Shown here piece after piece: positions 52,558-60,445 of a DNA stretch of 64,000 bases (position 1 is the stretch's first letter; each line of letters begins with the position of its first letter). This DNA comes from JAIOSF01 sp963677755. Its GTDB lineage: Bacteria > Campylobacterota > Campylobacteria > Campylobacterales > Arcobacteraceae. Made by a program: the position numbers and the translations under genes. The notes under the pieces were generated by a model, which saw only the letters and a list, made by a program, of their open reading frames with translations, was not told the origin of the DNA and searched no databases. The stretch covers positions 1,798,001-1,862,000 of the forward strand of contig OY782506.1 of the NCBI GenBank assembly GCA_963677755.1, written 5' to 3'.

Positions 52558-53721
52558 CTACTTATTATATGAAAGGATTGCTTTTTGTAATGACTTATAA
52601 AAAATATGGTGCGGTGCAAAATAGATCTCATTAAACTTTTTCCCTCTAAAGTGAGAAATGACACCTATAAAATAAAATTCTACTTTTTTTTTATCTTTTG
52701 AGGTTGTTAAAACTACAGGTCCTCCTGATGCACCTTTAAATCCACTACAATTACTTTGTCCATACAGTTTATTATAATAACTTATTTCACACTTTGGATC
52801 ATATGTTAAATCACTACCATAATCACCTATATCACTTGAAAAGCCTGCTAATGATGCAAAATGATACTTATACTCTTTTTGCAAAGTTACAAAACTTCTT
52901 TTATCTATAGTAACTGGTACTACCTCTTTTTTTGATATTGCTGAACTTAATAACAAAATAGCATAGTCACTGCTCTTTTTTAATTTCGGGTCAAACTTAC
53001 TATCTTTATATATAGTTGCATATTTTTGTATTATTTGATTTTTTTTCGTTTTTATTATAAACCGTAACAGACCTACTTTTTTATCATATTCACTAATACA
53101 ATGTGATGCTGTAACAATTATTCTTGAATTTTCCAATTCTTCAAAATTCACTAAAGTTGCTGAACATTTTTTGATGTTTATTTTAAAACCACTCTTTGTA
53201 GCCATTTGTACTTTTGTAGGAATGATCAACCTCCCTATAGCTTGTGTCCATTGTGGTGATTTCGAATTAACTGTTTTTCGATTATCATTTGTAAGATTTT
53301 TAGCATGTTCTATAATCATTTTTGTTTCTTTGACTTTTTCTATTGCATTTTCATTGCCATATTCTACAGATTTTTTATATAGAGCTAAAGCAGATTCAAA
53401 TTTTTTCCCTTTGTAGTACAAGTTTGCTTCTTTTTCATATACTCTTGCTAATTTTGGTTTTACTAACTCTTTATCTAAACTTGCTGCTTTAGTATAATAC
53501 TTTTTTGCCTCATCAAACTTATAAATGTAAGAATAATGATCAGCTACACTAATATATGATCGTAAAAGTTTTTGATTTAATTTTTGGTCATTCGGATTTT
53601 TTGATTGTTCATAATATTTTATTGCTTGGAGATAATTTCTTTTTTTATACTCTATATCTCCTTGTGTTATACTTGCGTATAAAAAACTACATAATAAAAA
53701 TAGGGTTACAAAAATTTTCAC
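52558..53721 (-). CDS. Periplasmic TPR plus trypsin-like serine protease
   Basis: The 387-residue protein has a signal peptide (1-16), about three TPR-like repeats (20-135; YLQAIKYYEQS, FDEAKKYYTKAASLDKE, FESALALYKKSVEYGNE), and a chymotrypsin-fold domain (160-385) with H207 in TASHCIS, D252 in SDYAILLL and S332 in GASGGP. A complete triad suggests an active protease. C186, C208, C311 and C325 may form disulphides. The TPR part may select partners. It follows tlyA with a shared base. The substrate is unknown. Confidence 0.85.
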   Translation of the reverse strand: MKIFVTLFLLCSFLYASITQGDIEYKKRNYLQAIKYYEQSKNPNDQKLNQKLLRSYISVADHYSYIYKFDEAKKYYTKAASLDKELVKPKLARVYEKEANLYYKGKKFESALALYKKSVEYGNENAIEKVKETKMIIEHAKNLTNDNRKTVNSKSPQWTQAIGRLIIPTKVQMATKSGFKINIKKCSATLVNFEELENSRIIVTASHCISEYDKKVGLLRFIIKTKKNQIIQKYATIYKDSKFDPKLKKSSDYAILLLSSAISKKEVVPVTIDKRSFVTLQKEYKYHFASLAGFSSDIGDYGSDLTYDPKCEISYYNKLYGQSNCSGFKGASGGPVVLTTSKDKKKVEFYFIGVISHFRGKKFNEIYFAPHHIFYKSLQKAILSYNK

Positions 53722-54431
53722 TATTTTTTTCCAAAATAAAACAACTCTTCAATATTGCCACTTTTACCAGAAAGTTTACTTTGTTTATTGTGTATTAATT
53801 TCCAATTTAACTGTAATGTTCTGTCTAAAAACTCTTCTCTACATCTATTTATAGCAATTTTATCTGTAACTACACCCTTACTATCTCTTTTTACATCTTT
53901 TCCAACTTCAAATTGAGGTTTATAAAGTATAATTATTTTTTCTTTACTTAATCTGTTTATATCTTCTAGTATATTTAAAATACTAATAAAAGATACATCA
54001 CAAGTTGTCACATCATATTGTTTATTAGGTTGAAATACTCGAATATCTGTATTTTCCTGAATAATAATTCTAGAGTCATTTATAAGTGATGGATGAAGTT
54101 GATTTGTACCAACATCCACACAAGTAACATTTTTAACATTTGAAGATAAAAGTATCTGTGTAAATCCACCTGTTGATGACCCAATATCTAATGCTTCTGT
54201 ATTTTTTAAATCTATCGAAAATTCTTCTAAAAAATATTTTAATTTATAGGCAGCTCGACTTACAAAAAACTCTTCTTGGTCTATAGTTATTTTATTGTTT
54301 TCTTCCACATTAAAAGATGGTTTTGTTACTATTTTACCATCTACTAAAACCTTTTTCGACTTTATTAATTCATTTGCTTTATTTCTACTTTGAATGTTGT
54401 TATGCTTTGTTAAGTATATGTCTAATCTCAT
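53721..54431 (-). CDS. tlyA: TlyA-type rRNA 2'-O-methyltransferase
   Basis: The 236-residue protein has an N-terminal S4 domain (MRLDIYLTKHNNIQSRNKANELI) and an FtsJ-like methyltransferase domain with ALDIGSSTGGFTQIL for S-adenosylmethionine and VTCDVSFISI. In Campylobacter and Mycobacterium TlyA methylates 16S and/or 23S rRNA, and its loss gives capreomycin resistance. Its stop shares a base with the protease start. It is divergent to tpx. Confidence 0.92.
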   Translation of the reverse strand: MRLDIYLTKHNNIQSRNKANELIKSKKVLVDGKIVTKPSFNVEENNKITIDQEEFFVSRAAYKLKYFLEEFSIDLKNTEALDIGSSTGGFTQILLSSNVKNVTCVDVGTNQLHPSLINDSRIIIQENTDIRVFQPNKQYDVTTCDVSFISILNILEDINRLSKEKIIILYKPQFEVGKDVKRDSKGVVTDKIAINRCREEFLDRTLQLNWKLIHNKQSKLSGKSGNIEELFYFGKK

Positions 54432-54450
54432 AAAATGATTGTACTTAAAT

Positions 54451-54482
54451 TTTAGTTAGATATAGCAAAATGACTAACTAAA
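54451..54482. promoter_or_regulatory. Inverted repeat in the tlyA/tpx divergent gap
   Basis: TTTAGTTAG (54451-54459) and CTAACTAAA (54474-54482) are perfect 9-bp arms with a 14-bp spacer, giving half-sites 23 bp apart, about two helical turns. It lies 20 bp from the tlyA start and 71 bp before tpx, as an operator would. The binder is unknown. Confidence 0.4.
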
Positions 54483-54552
54483 CTATTTAAGAGTAATTTT
54501 ATCTTATTTGATTAAACTTCTACCACATTAAACAAAAAAAGGATTTAGAAAT

Positions 54553-55104
54553 ATGGCAACAGTAACATTTAAAAACGACATCGTATGTAATTTAGCAGGA
54601 AATAATATCAATGTTGGAGATACAGCTCCAGAAGTAACAGTAGTAAACTGTAACCCAATGCTTCAAGATGAAACAATTGGTGGAGCACAAGATAAAGCAC
54701 AATTAGTAATTGTTGTACCTTCATTAGACACACCAGTATGTGATGCAGAAACAAGAAAATTTAATACAGAAGCAGCTTCAATCGCTGGTGTTACAGTTAA
54801 AACTGTATCTATGGATTTACCTTTTGCAGCAGCAAAATTTTGTTCTACTGCTGGTATTGAAAATTTAGCAGTATGTTCAGACTTTAGAAACAAAGACTTT
54901 GCAAATGCTTATGGTATGCTTTTAGCTGATGGACCATTAGCTGGTGTAACTGCTCGTGCAGTATTTGTTATTGATTGTTCTGGAAAAGTAACTTATAAAG
55001 AGTTAGTACCTGAAATCACAGCAGAACCTGATTATGCAGCAGCAATTGAAGCAGCAACTGCAGTAGCTGGTTCAACTTGTTGTGGTGGTGGGCACTGCTC
55101 TTAA
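54553..55104 (+). CDS. tpx: Thiol peroxidase with a Cys-rich C-terminal tail
   Basis: The 183-residue peroxiredoxin has the peroxidatic C63 in PSLDTPVC and the resolving C97 in KFCSTAG. It reduces peroxides using thioredoxin. Typical Tpx is about 165-168 residues; this protein adds a tail with C176, C177, H181 and C182 (STCCGGGHCS). That tail could bind metal or act as an extra redox site. AAAGGA precedes the ATG, and a strong terminator follows. Confidence 0.93.
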   Translation: MATVTFKNDIVCNLAGNNINVGDTAPEVTVVNCNPMLQDETIGGAQDKAQLVIVVPSLDTPVCDAETRKFNTEAASIAGVTVKTVSMDLPFAAAKFCSTAGIENLAVCSDFRNKDFANAYGMLLADGPLAGVTARAVFVIDCSGKVTYKELVPEITAEPDYAAAIEAATAVAGSTCCGGGHCS

Positions 55105-55128
55105 TCATCACTTCAAGACAGATTCAAT

Positions 55129-55160
55129 AAAAGGAAAGTGTTACCGCACTTTCCTTTTTT
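55129..55160 (+). terminator. Intrinsic terminator after tpx
   Basis: AAAAGGAAAGTG (55129-55140) pairs with CACTTTCCTTTT (55147-55158) around TTACCG, followed by more T residues. Confidence 0.9.
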
Positions 55161-55253
55161 TTATTTATTAATCAAAAGTTATTTACTTGTTAATCTAAAA
55201 TATTTATTACTTTTGATACAATGAAGAAGCTTAAATAAATCAAAGGGGAATGA

Positions 55254-57620
55254 ATGTATAAGAATATGACAATTAAAGCTAAACTGATAGCTTCTTTCGT
55301 AGTTATATCTGTTTTAGTTGCAATACTTGCAGTATATAGTATTACTGCTATTGGTAAATCAGCAGATGGATTCACAAGTTACAGAGGAATGGCTAAAAAT
55401 AGTGTCTTAGCAGGAAGAGTTCAATCAAATATGTTGATGGTTAGAATGAATGTAAAAGACTATTTAAAAACACCTATACAAAAAGAGGTTGATGAATTCA
55501 ATCAGTATTATGATAAAACAGATGCTTTAATAAAAGAAGCTTTAATTGAGATTCAAAAACCAGTTCGAGTTTCTATGGTAAAAGAGATATCAGAAAAATT
55601 CCATGATTATCATGACCAGTTTTATGCAGTTATAGAGTTCTACAAAAAACGAAATGAAATTGTAAATAATAACCTAGATGTAAATGGTAAAAAAATAGAG
55701 CAACTTTTAACCGAGGTAATGAGTAGTGCAAAAAAAGATAACGATATGGATGCTTCATTTGAAGCAGCTTTAAGTGTAAGGTCATTACTTCTTGCTAGAT
55801 TATATACATCTAAATACCTCTCTTCAAATAAAGTAGATCATGCTACACGAGTTGATAAGGAATTTAATGATTTACAACATGAAATAGACCTATTACAAAA
55901 AGAAGTGCAAAACCCAATAAGAAAATCGCAATTAGCACAAGCAGTCTCATTAATAGATACTTACAGAGATGGTGTAAAAAACATAGTAACTATTATTAAA
56001 GATAGAAATATAATCATCAATGAAAAATTAAATGTTATTGGACCAGATATAGCAAAATTAGCAGAAGAGATAAAAATTTCAATTAAAAAAGACCAAGATG
56101 AAATAGGTCCTGAAGTTGCGAGTTTAAATGATAGTATAAAACTTTTAACTACAATTATTTCTCTTTTTATACTTATTTTTTCTATAACACTATCTATTCT
56201 AATACCTAAAGATATAGTAAACCTTATAGAAACTTTTCAAAAAGGACTCTTAGGATTCTTTAGTTATTTAAACAAAGAAGTTACTACAGTACAAGCGATT
56301 AATATTAATTCCAACGATGAAATAGGCGTCATGACCAAGGTAGTAAATCAAAATATTGAAAAAACAAAAACTCTTATAGATCAAGATACACAACTACTTG
56401 AAGATGTAAAAAGAGTTGTTACAGAAGTTGGTCAAGGGAGACTAAACCAAAGAATAGAAAAAACAACACAAAGTGAAAACTTAACAGAACTCAAAGAGAT
56501 ATTTAATAATATGCTTGATGTAACAAGTAAAAATGTTTGTGAAGATATCAATAAACTCAATAGAGTACTTGAAAGTTTTGCAAAACTAGACTTTAGAGAT
56601 AGAGTTGAAAATGATATTGGTGGAGTTTCTAAAGGATTAAATAACCTTGCTGAAATTATAAATCAAATGTTAGTAGAAAATAAATCAAATGGATTGACTC
56701 TAGATAAAAGTAGCAATATCTTACTAAAAAATGTAGATACCCTCAACCAAAACTCAAATGAAGCAGCAGCTGCTTTAGAAGAAACAGCAGCAGCTTTAGA
56801 AGAGATAACTGGAAATATATCAAATAATACAAGTAATATTATTGAAATGTCAAATCTTGCTTCAAGTGTAACATCTTCTGCTTCAAGAGGTGAATCATTA
56901 GCAAATGAAACTACTAAAGCTATGACAGAAATTGATGTAGAGGTAAATGCTATTAATGATGCCATAAGTGTTATAGACCAAATAGCATTTCAAACAAATA
57001 TCTTAAGTTTAAATGCAGCCGTAGAAGCTGCAACTGCAGGTGAAGCTGGTAAAGGTTTTGCTGTTGTTGCACAAGAGGTACGAAATCTAGCTTCAAGAAG
57101 CGCAGAAGCTGCAAATGAGATAAAAACTTTAGTACAAAATGCTACTTCTAAAGCAAATGGTGGTAAAAAAATAGCAGATGAGATGATAAGTGGATATAGT
57201 GTGCTGAATGAAAATATTTCAAAAACTATTGATTTAATCAAAGATGTAGAGATGGCTTCAAAAGAACAACTTACAGGAATAGAACAAATCAATGATGCTG
57301 TAAATTCACTTGACCAACAAACTCAACAAAATGCTATGATAGCTTCACAAACACATGATGTTGCTGTTGATACAGATAAGATTGCTAAATTAGTTGTAAG
57401 TGATGCAGATGCTAAAGAATTTATTGGTAAAAATGATGTAAAAGCAAAAACTATGGATAAACACCAAACTGCTTCAGCAAACACATCAACAAAACCTGCA
57501 GATACACAAAAAGAAGATACTCCAAAACCAGTATCTCAACCTCAATCAAAACCATCAAAACAATTAGAAACTATTAAACCTACTAATAATTCTGATGATG
57601 ACGAATGGGCTAGCTTTTAA
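55254..57620 (+). CDS. Methyl-accepting chemotaxis protein, large helical sensor
   Basis: The 788-residue receptor has a membrane helix (about 8-30), a periplasmic helical sensor of about 260 residues (HBM-like, with paired long helices), a second helix (about 300-320), HAMP-like segments, and a signalling domain with the hairpin tip IDQIAFQTNILSLNAAVEAA and the flanking EAGKGFAVVAQEVRNLA. The C-terminus ends DDEWASF. Its cytoplasmic half is nearly identical in DNA to that of the next gene. AAAGGGG precedes the ATG. The ligand is unknown. Confidence 0.93.
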   Translation: MYKNMTIKAKLIASFVVISVLVAILAVYSITAIGKSADGFTSYRGMAKNSVLAGRVQSNMLMVRMNVKDYLKTPIQKEVDEFNQYYDKTDALIKEALIEIQKPVRVSMVKEISEKFHDYHDQFYAVIEFYKKRNEIVNNNLDVNGKKIEQLLTEVMSSAKKDNDMDASFEAALSVRSLLLARLYTSKYLSSNKVDHATRVDKEFNDLQHEIDLLQKEVQNPIRKSQLAQAVSLIDTYRDGVKNIVTIIKDRNIIINEKLNVIGPDIAKLAEEIKISIKKDQDEIGPEVASLNDSIKLLTTIISLFILIFSITLSILIPKDIVNLIETFQKGLLGFFSYLNKEVTTVQAININSNDEIGVMTKVVNQNIEKTKTLIDQDTQLLEDVKRVVTEVGQGRLNQRIEKTTQSENLTELKEIFNNMLDVTSKNVCEDINKLNRVLESFAKLDFRDRVENDIGGVSKGLNNLAEIINQMLVENKSNGLTLDKSSNILLKNVDTLNQNSNEAAAALEETAAALEEITGNISNNTSNIIEMSNLASSVTSSASRGESLANETTKAMTEIDVEVNAINDAISVIDQIAFQTNILSLNAAVEAATAGEAGKGFAVVAQEVRNLASRSAEAANEIKTLVQNATSKANGGKKIADEMISGYSVLNENISKTIDLIKDVEMASKEQLTGIEQINDAVNSLDQQTQQNAMIASQTHDVAVDTDKIAKLVVSDADAKEFIGKNDVKAKTMDKHQTASANTSTKPADTQKEDTPKPVSQPQSKPSKQLETIKPTNNSDDDEWASF
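56359..57401 (+). repeat. Copy 1 of a near-identical 1.04-kb segment
   Basis: This segment of the first chemoreceptor matches 58886-59928 of the second at a constant offset of 2527 bp. Bases 56359-56684 look identical by eye. A 30-bp patch (56685-56714) differs, and 56715-57401 shows about two mismatches. Coding for the HAMP-to-signalling region, it is conserved even at third positions. Confidence 0.9.
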
Positions 57621-57792
57621 TAGCTAGTCTCTTTATTATAATTACATGAGACTTCTTTAAGACTTTTTCTAACATCTTTACAATATGTGACATAATTATT
57701 TCTTATCTAAGTAATAAGACTTTCATAAACTAATTTTAAGTTAACTATAACTCTCTAAACACTATAATTCCAAAAATATTCAGGGAGTGTTT

Positions 57793-60135
57793 ATGAATTT
57801 TAACTCAATAAGTAAAAAAGTGGGAGCATCTGTTATTGCTATCTCTTTTATTGCTTTGATTATAGGTTTTTTGATTCTTAGCTTTTATGCAAATAAATCA
57901 GAAAAAAATGTTTATAATAATGTAGCAACATCTTTAGTTCAAACAGTAGAACAAAAATTAAATGCTAAAAAAGCTGTTGGTATATCAAATGCTGTAAGTA
58001 TCGCAAATGATGGACGAATTAAAAAAGCATTAAGAGAAAATGATAGAAAATGGGCTATTACAACATTAAGTTTTATTAGTGAAAAGATGAAAAAATCTAC
58101 ACCGTTTAAAAATACTAAAGTACATGTTCATACAAAAGATAATAAATCTTTTGTAAGAAGTTGGAAAGTTAATAAGTTTGGAGATGATTTAAGTTCATTT
58201 AGAGATAGTGTCGTAAAAGTAAATCAAACAAGTACTGCTGTCAATACATTTGAGGTTGGAAATGCTGGATTATCACTACGCTCTGTTGCTTGTGTAACAG
58301 ACGATGATGGAACTCATTTAGGTTCTTTGGAATTTATGCAAGGACTAAACTCAGTTGCAAAAAGTTTTAATAAGTCTAAAGATGGATTTTTACTTTTAAT
58401 GGATGACAAATTTTTAAGAGGTGAATCAAAAAACAAATTTAAAAATTATGTAATTTCTCAAAAATTTATTAATAAAGATTTTTTTAATGATGCACAAAAA
58501 ATAAATCTTCAAGAGCTTTTAGAAAAAAAGATTTATATCTCTGATAAATATTTATATACATATAGAGATATCAAAGACTTTAATGAACAAAAACTAGGAA
58601 TCGCGCTTGTTGCTTCACCTATGTCTAAAGTTAATCATGTAATTGATGCTTCGAAAGAGATGATTAATATTTCTCTTATAATTATTGTATCTTTAGTTAT
58701 CTTTATACTTATTGCTTTAATGATGCTTTTAAAAAGAATTATTATTTCTCCTTTACTTAGTCTAGAAGATGGATTATTAGGGTTTTTTAAATATCTTAAT
58801 AAAGAAACTAGTTCAGTAAAAGAACTTTCTATACATTCTGATGATGAGATTGGTATTATGTCAAATATTATCAATAAAAATATTCAAAAAACAAAAACTC
58901 TTATAGATCAAGATACACAACTACTTGAAGATGTAAAAAGAGTTGTTACAGAAGTTGGTCAAGGGAGACTAAACCAAAGAATAGAAAAAACAACACAAAG
59001 TGAAAACTTAACAGAACTCAAAGAGATATTTAATAATATGCTTGATGTAACAAGTAAAAATGTTTGTGAAGATATCAATAAACTCAATAGAGTACTTGAA
59101 AGTTTTGCAAAACTAGACTTTAGAGATAGAGTTGAAAATGATATTGGTGGAGTTTCTAAAGGATTAAATAACCTTGCTGAAATTATAAATCAAATGTTAG
59201 TAGAAAATAAACAAAATGGTTTAACCCTAGGTGAGAGTTCAAATATCTTACTAAAAAATGTAGATACCCTCAACCAGAACTCAAATGAAGCAGCAGCTGC
59301 TTTAGAAGAAACAGCAGCAGCTTTGGAAGAGATAACTGGAAATATATCAAATAATACAAGTAATATTATTGAAATGTCAAATCTTGCTTCAAGTGTAACA
59401 TCTTCTGCTTCAAGAGGTGAATCATTAGCAAATGAAACTACTAAAGCTATGACAGAAATTGATGTAGAGGTAAATGCTATTAATGATGCCATAAGTGTTA
59501 TAGACCAAATAGCATTTCAAACAAATATCTTAAGTTTAAATGCAGCCGTAGAAGCTGCAACTGCAGGTGAAGCTGGTAAAGGTTTTGCTGTTGTTGCACA
59601 AGAGGTACGAAATCTAGCTTCAAGAAGCGCAGAAGCTGCAAATGAGATAAAAACTTTAGTACAAAATGCTACTTCTAAAGCAAATGGTGGTAAAAAAATA
59701 GCAGATGAGATGATAAGTGGATATAGTGTGCTGAATGAAAATATTTCAAAAACTATTGATTTAATCAAAGATGTAGAGATGGCTTCAAAAGAACAACTTA
59801 CAGGAATAGAACAAATCAATGATGCTGTAAATTCACTTGACCAACAAACTCAACAAAATGCTATGATAGCTTCACAAACACATGATGTTGCTGTTGATAC
59901 AGATAAGATTGCTAAATTAGTTGTAAGTAATGCTGATGCTAAAGAATTTATTGGTAAAAATGATGTAAAAGCGAAGGTAATGGATAAGCATCACGCTTCA
60001 GTTCCAACACAAATAACAAAATCTTTAACACCTCTGAAAAAAGATACTCAGAAAGTTGTATCACAAACTCAACCATCAAAACAACTAGAAAGTATTAAAT
60101 CTAATAATGACGATGATGAATGGGCTAGTTTTTAA
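57793..60135 (+). CDS. Methyl-accepting chemotaxis protein, Cache-like sensor
   Basis: The 780-residue receptor has a membrane helix (about 12-34), a periplasmic Cache-like sensor of about 240 residues (VRSWKVNKFGDDLSSFR, GLSLRSVACVTDDDGTHLGSLEF), a second helix (about 290-310), and a signalling half almost identical to that of the first receptor. The C-terminus is DDDEWASF. I choose the ATG at 57793, since GGGAG lies 6 nt before it; a GTG at 57787 would adjoin that site. The ligand is unknown. Confidence 0.92.
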   Translation: MNFNSISKKVGASVIAISFIALIIGFLILSFYANKSEKNVYNNVATSLVQTVEQKLNAKKAVGISNAVSIANDGRIKKALRENDRKWAITTLSFISEKMKKSTPFKNTKVHVHTKDNKSFVRSWKVNKFGDDLSSFRDSVVKVNQTSTAVNTFEVGNAGLSLRSVACVTDDDGTHLGSLEFMQGLNSVAKSFNKSKDGFLLLMDDKFLRGESKNKFKNYVISQKFINKDFFNDAQKINLQELLEKKIYISDKYLYTYRDIKDFNEQKLGIALVASPMSKVNHVIDASKEMINISLIIIVSLVIFILIALMMLLKRIIISPLLSLEDGLLGFFKYLNKETSSVKELSIHSDDEIGIMSNIINKNIQKTKTLIDQDTQLLEDVKRVVTEVGQGRLNQRIEKTTQSENLTELKEIFNNMLDVTSKNVCEDINKLNRVLESFAKLDFRDRVENDIGGVSKGLNNLAEIINQMLVENKQNGLTLGESSNILLKNVDTLNQNSNEAAAALEETAAALEEITGNISNNTSNIIEMSNLASSVTSSASRGESLANETTKAMTEIDVEVNAINDAISVIDQIAFQTNILSLNAAVEAATAGEAGKGFAVVAQEVRNLASRSAEAANEIKTLVQNATSKANGGKKIADEMISGYSVLNENISKTIDLIKDVEMASKEQLTGIEQINDAVNSLDQQTQQNAMIASQTHDVAVDTDKIAKLVVSNADAKEFIGKNDVKAKVMDKHHASVPTQITKSLTPLKKDTQKVVSQTQPSKQLESIKSNNDDDEWASF
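58886..59928 (+). repeat. Copy 2 of a near-identical 1.04-kb segment
   Basis: Partner of 56359-57401 at an offset of 2527 bp. The sensor-coding parts upstream of both copies do not match, so the shared segment is limited to the signalling half. Confidence 0.9.
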
Positions 60136-60144
60136 AAACTAGCC
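60123..60144. terminator. Palindrome between convergent genes
   Basis: GGCTAGTTTTTAAAAACTAGCC style 22-bp perfect palindrome: left arm 60123-60133, right arm 60134-60144. It has the chemoreceptor stop codon at its centre and touches the stop of the small minus-strand gene. It can act in both directions. Confidence 0.55.
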
Positions 60145-60317
60145 TATCTATTATAAGGTATAAAACTATTTGACATATTTGAATCTACACTATTTTTTAT
60201 AAGTGTATATCCAAGTCCAATAGCTAATAATCCAATAACAACCATAATAACAATTTTTCTTTTTTGTGGTGATTCTTTTCCATTGTAATCTTCTATATTA
60301 TGTAATGACGGTTCCAT
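60144..60317 (-). CDS. Small single-helix membrane protein, 57 residues
   Basis: The reverse complement from the ATG at 60317 encodes MEPSLHNIEDYNGKESPQKR, then a hydrophobic helix (about residues 22-40), then KNSVDSNMSNSFIPYNR. AAAGGAATAAAAA is a good ribosome site before the ATG. It fills most of the gap between a chemoreceptor and the copper receptor, and is divergent to the latter, so it may share its control region. Function unknown. Confidence 0.6.
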   Translation of the reverse strand: MEPSLHNIEDYNGKESPQKRKIVIMVVIGLLAIGLGYTLIKNSVDSNMSNSFIPYNR

Positions 60318-60376
60318 TTTTTATTCCTTTAGTTAATTAATTTATAAAATTATAAAAAATAATTGTTAAGTAGGTG

Positions 60377-60412
60377 TTAATTAACGATTAATTAACAGAG
60401 ATATATTAATAT
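60377..60412 (+). promoter_or_regulatory. Operator/promoter of the copper receptor gene
   Basis: TTAACG (60381-60386) and TTAACA (60392-60397) lie 11 bp apart in TTAACGATTAATTAACA. The same bases form a perfect inverted repeat TGTTAATTAA-CGA-TTAATTAACA (60375-60397). A TATATT/TAATAT -10 follows near 60402-60412. Related sites precede exbB and the second receptor. Confidence 0.6.
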
Positions 60413-60445
60413 TCCCTTTATAAAATAAACTAAAAAAGGAAATTT

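Noticed and set aside
56663..59819. Long antisense frames of 100 codons inside both chemoreceptor genes
   Set aside because: They are mirror images of the conserved signalling codons, have no ribosome sites, and exist in both copies only because the sense DNA is duplicated.
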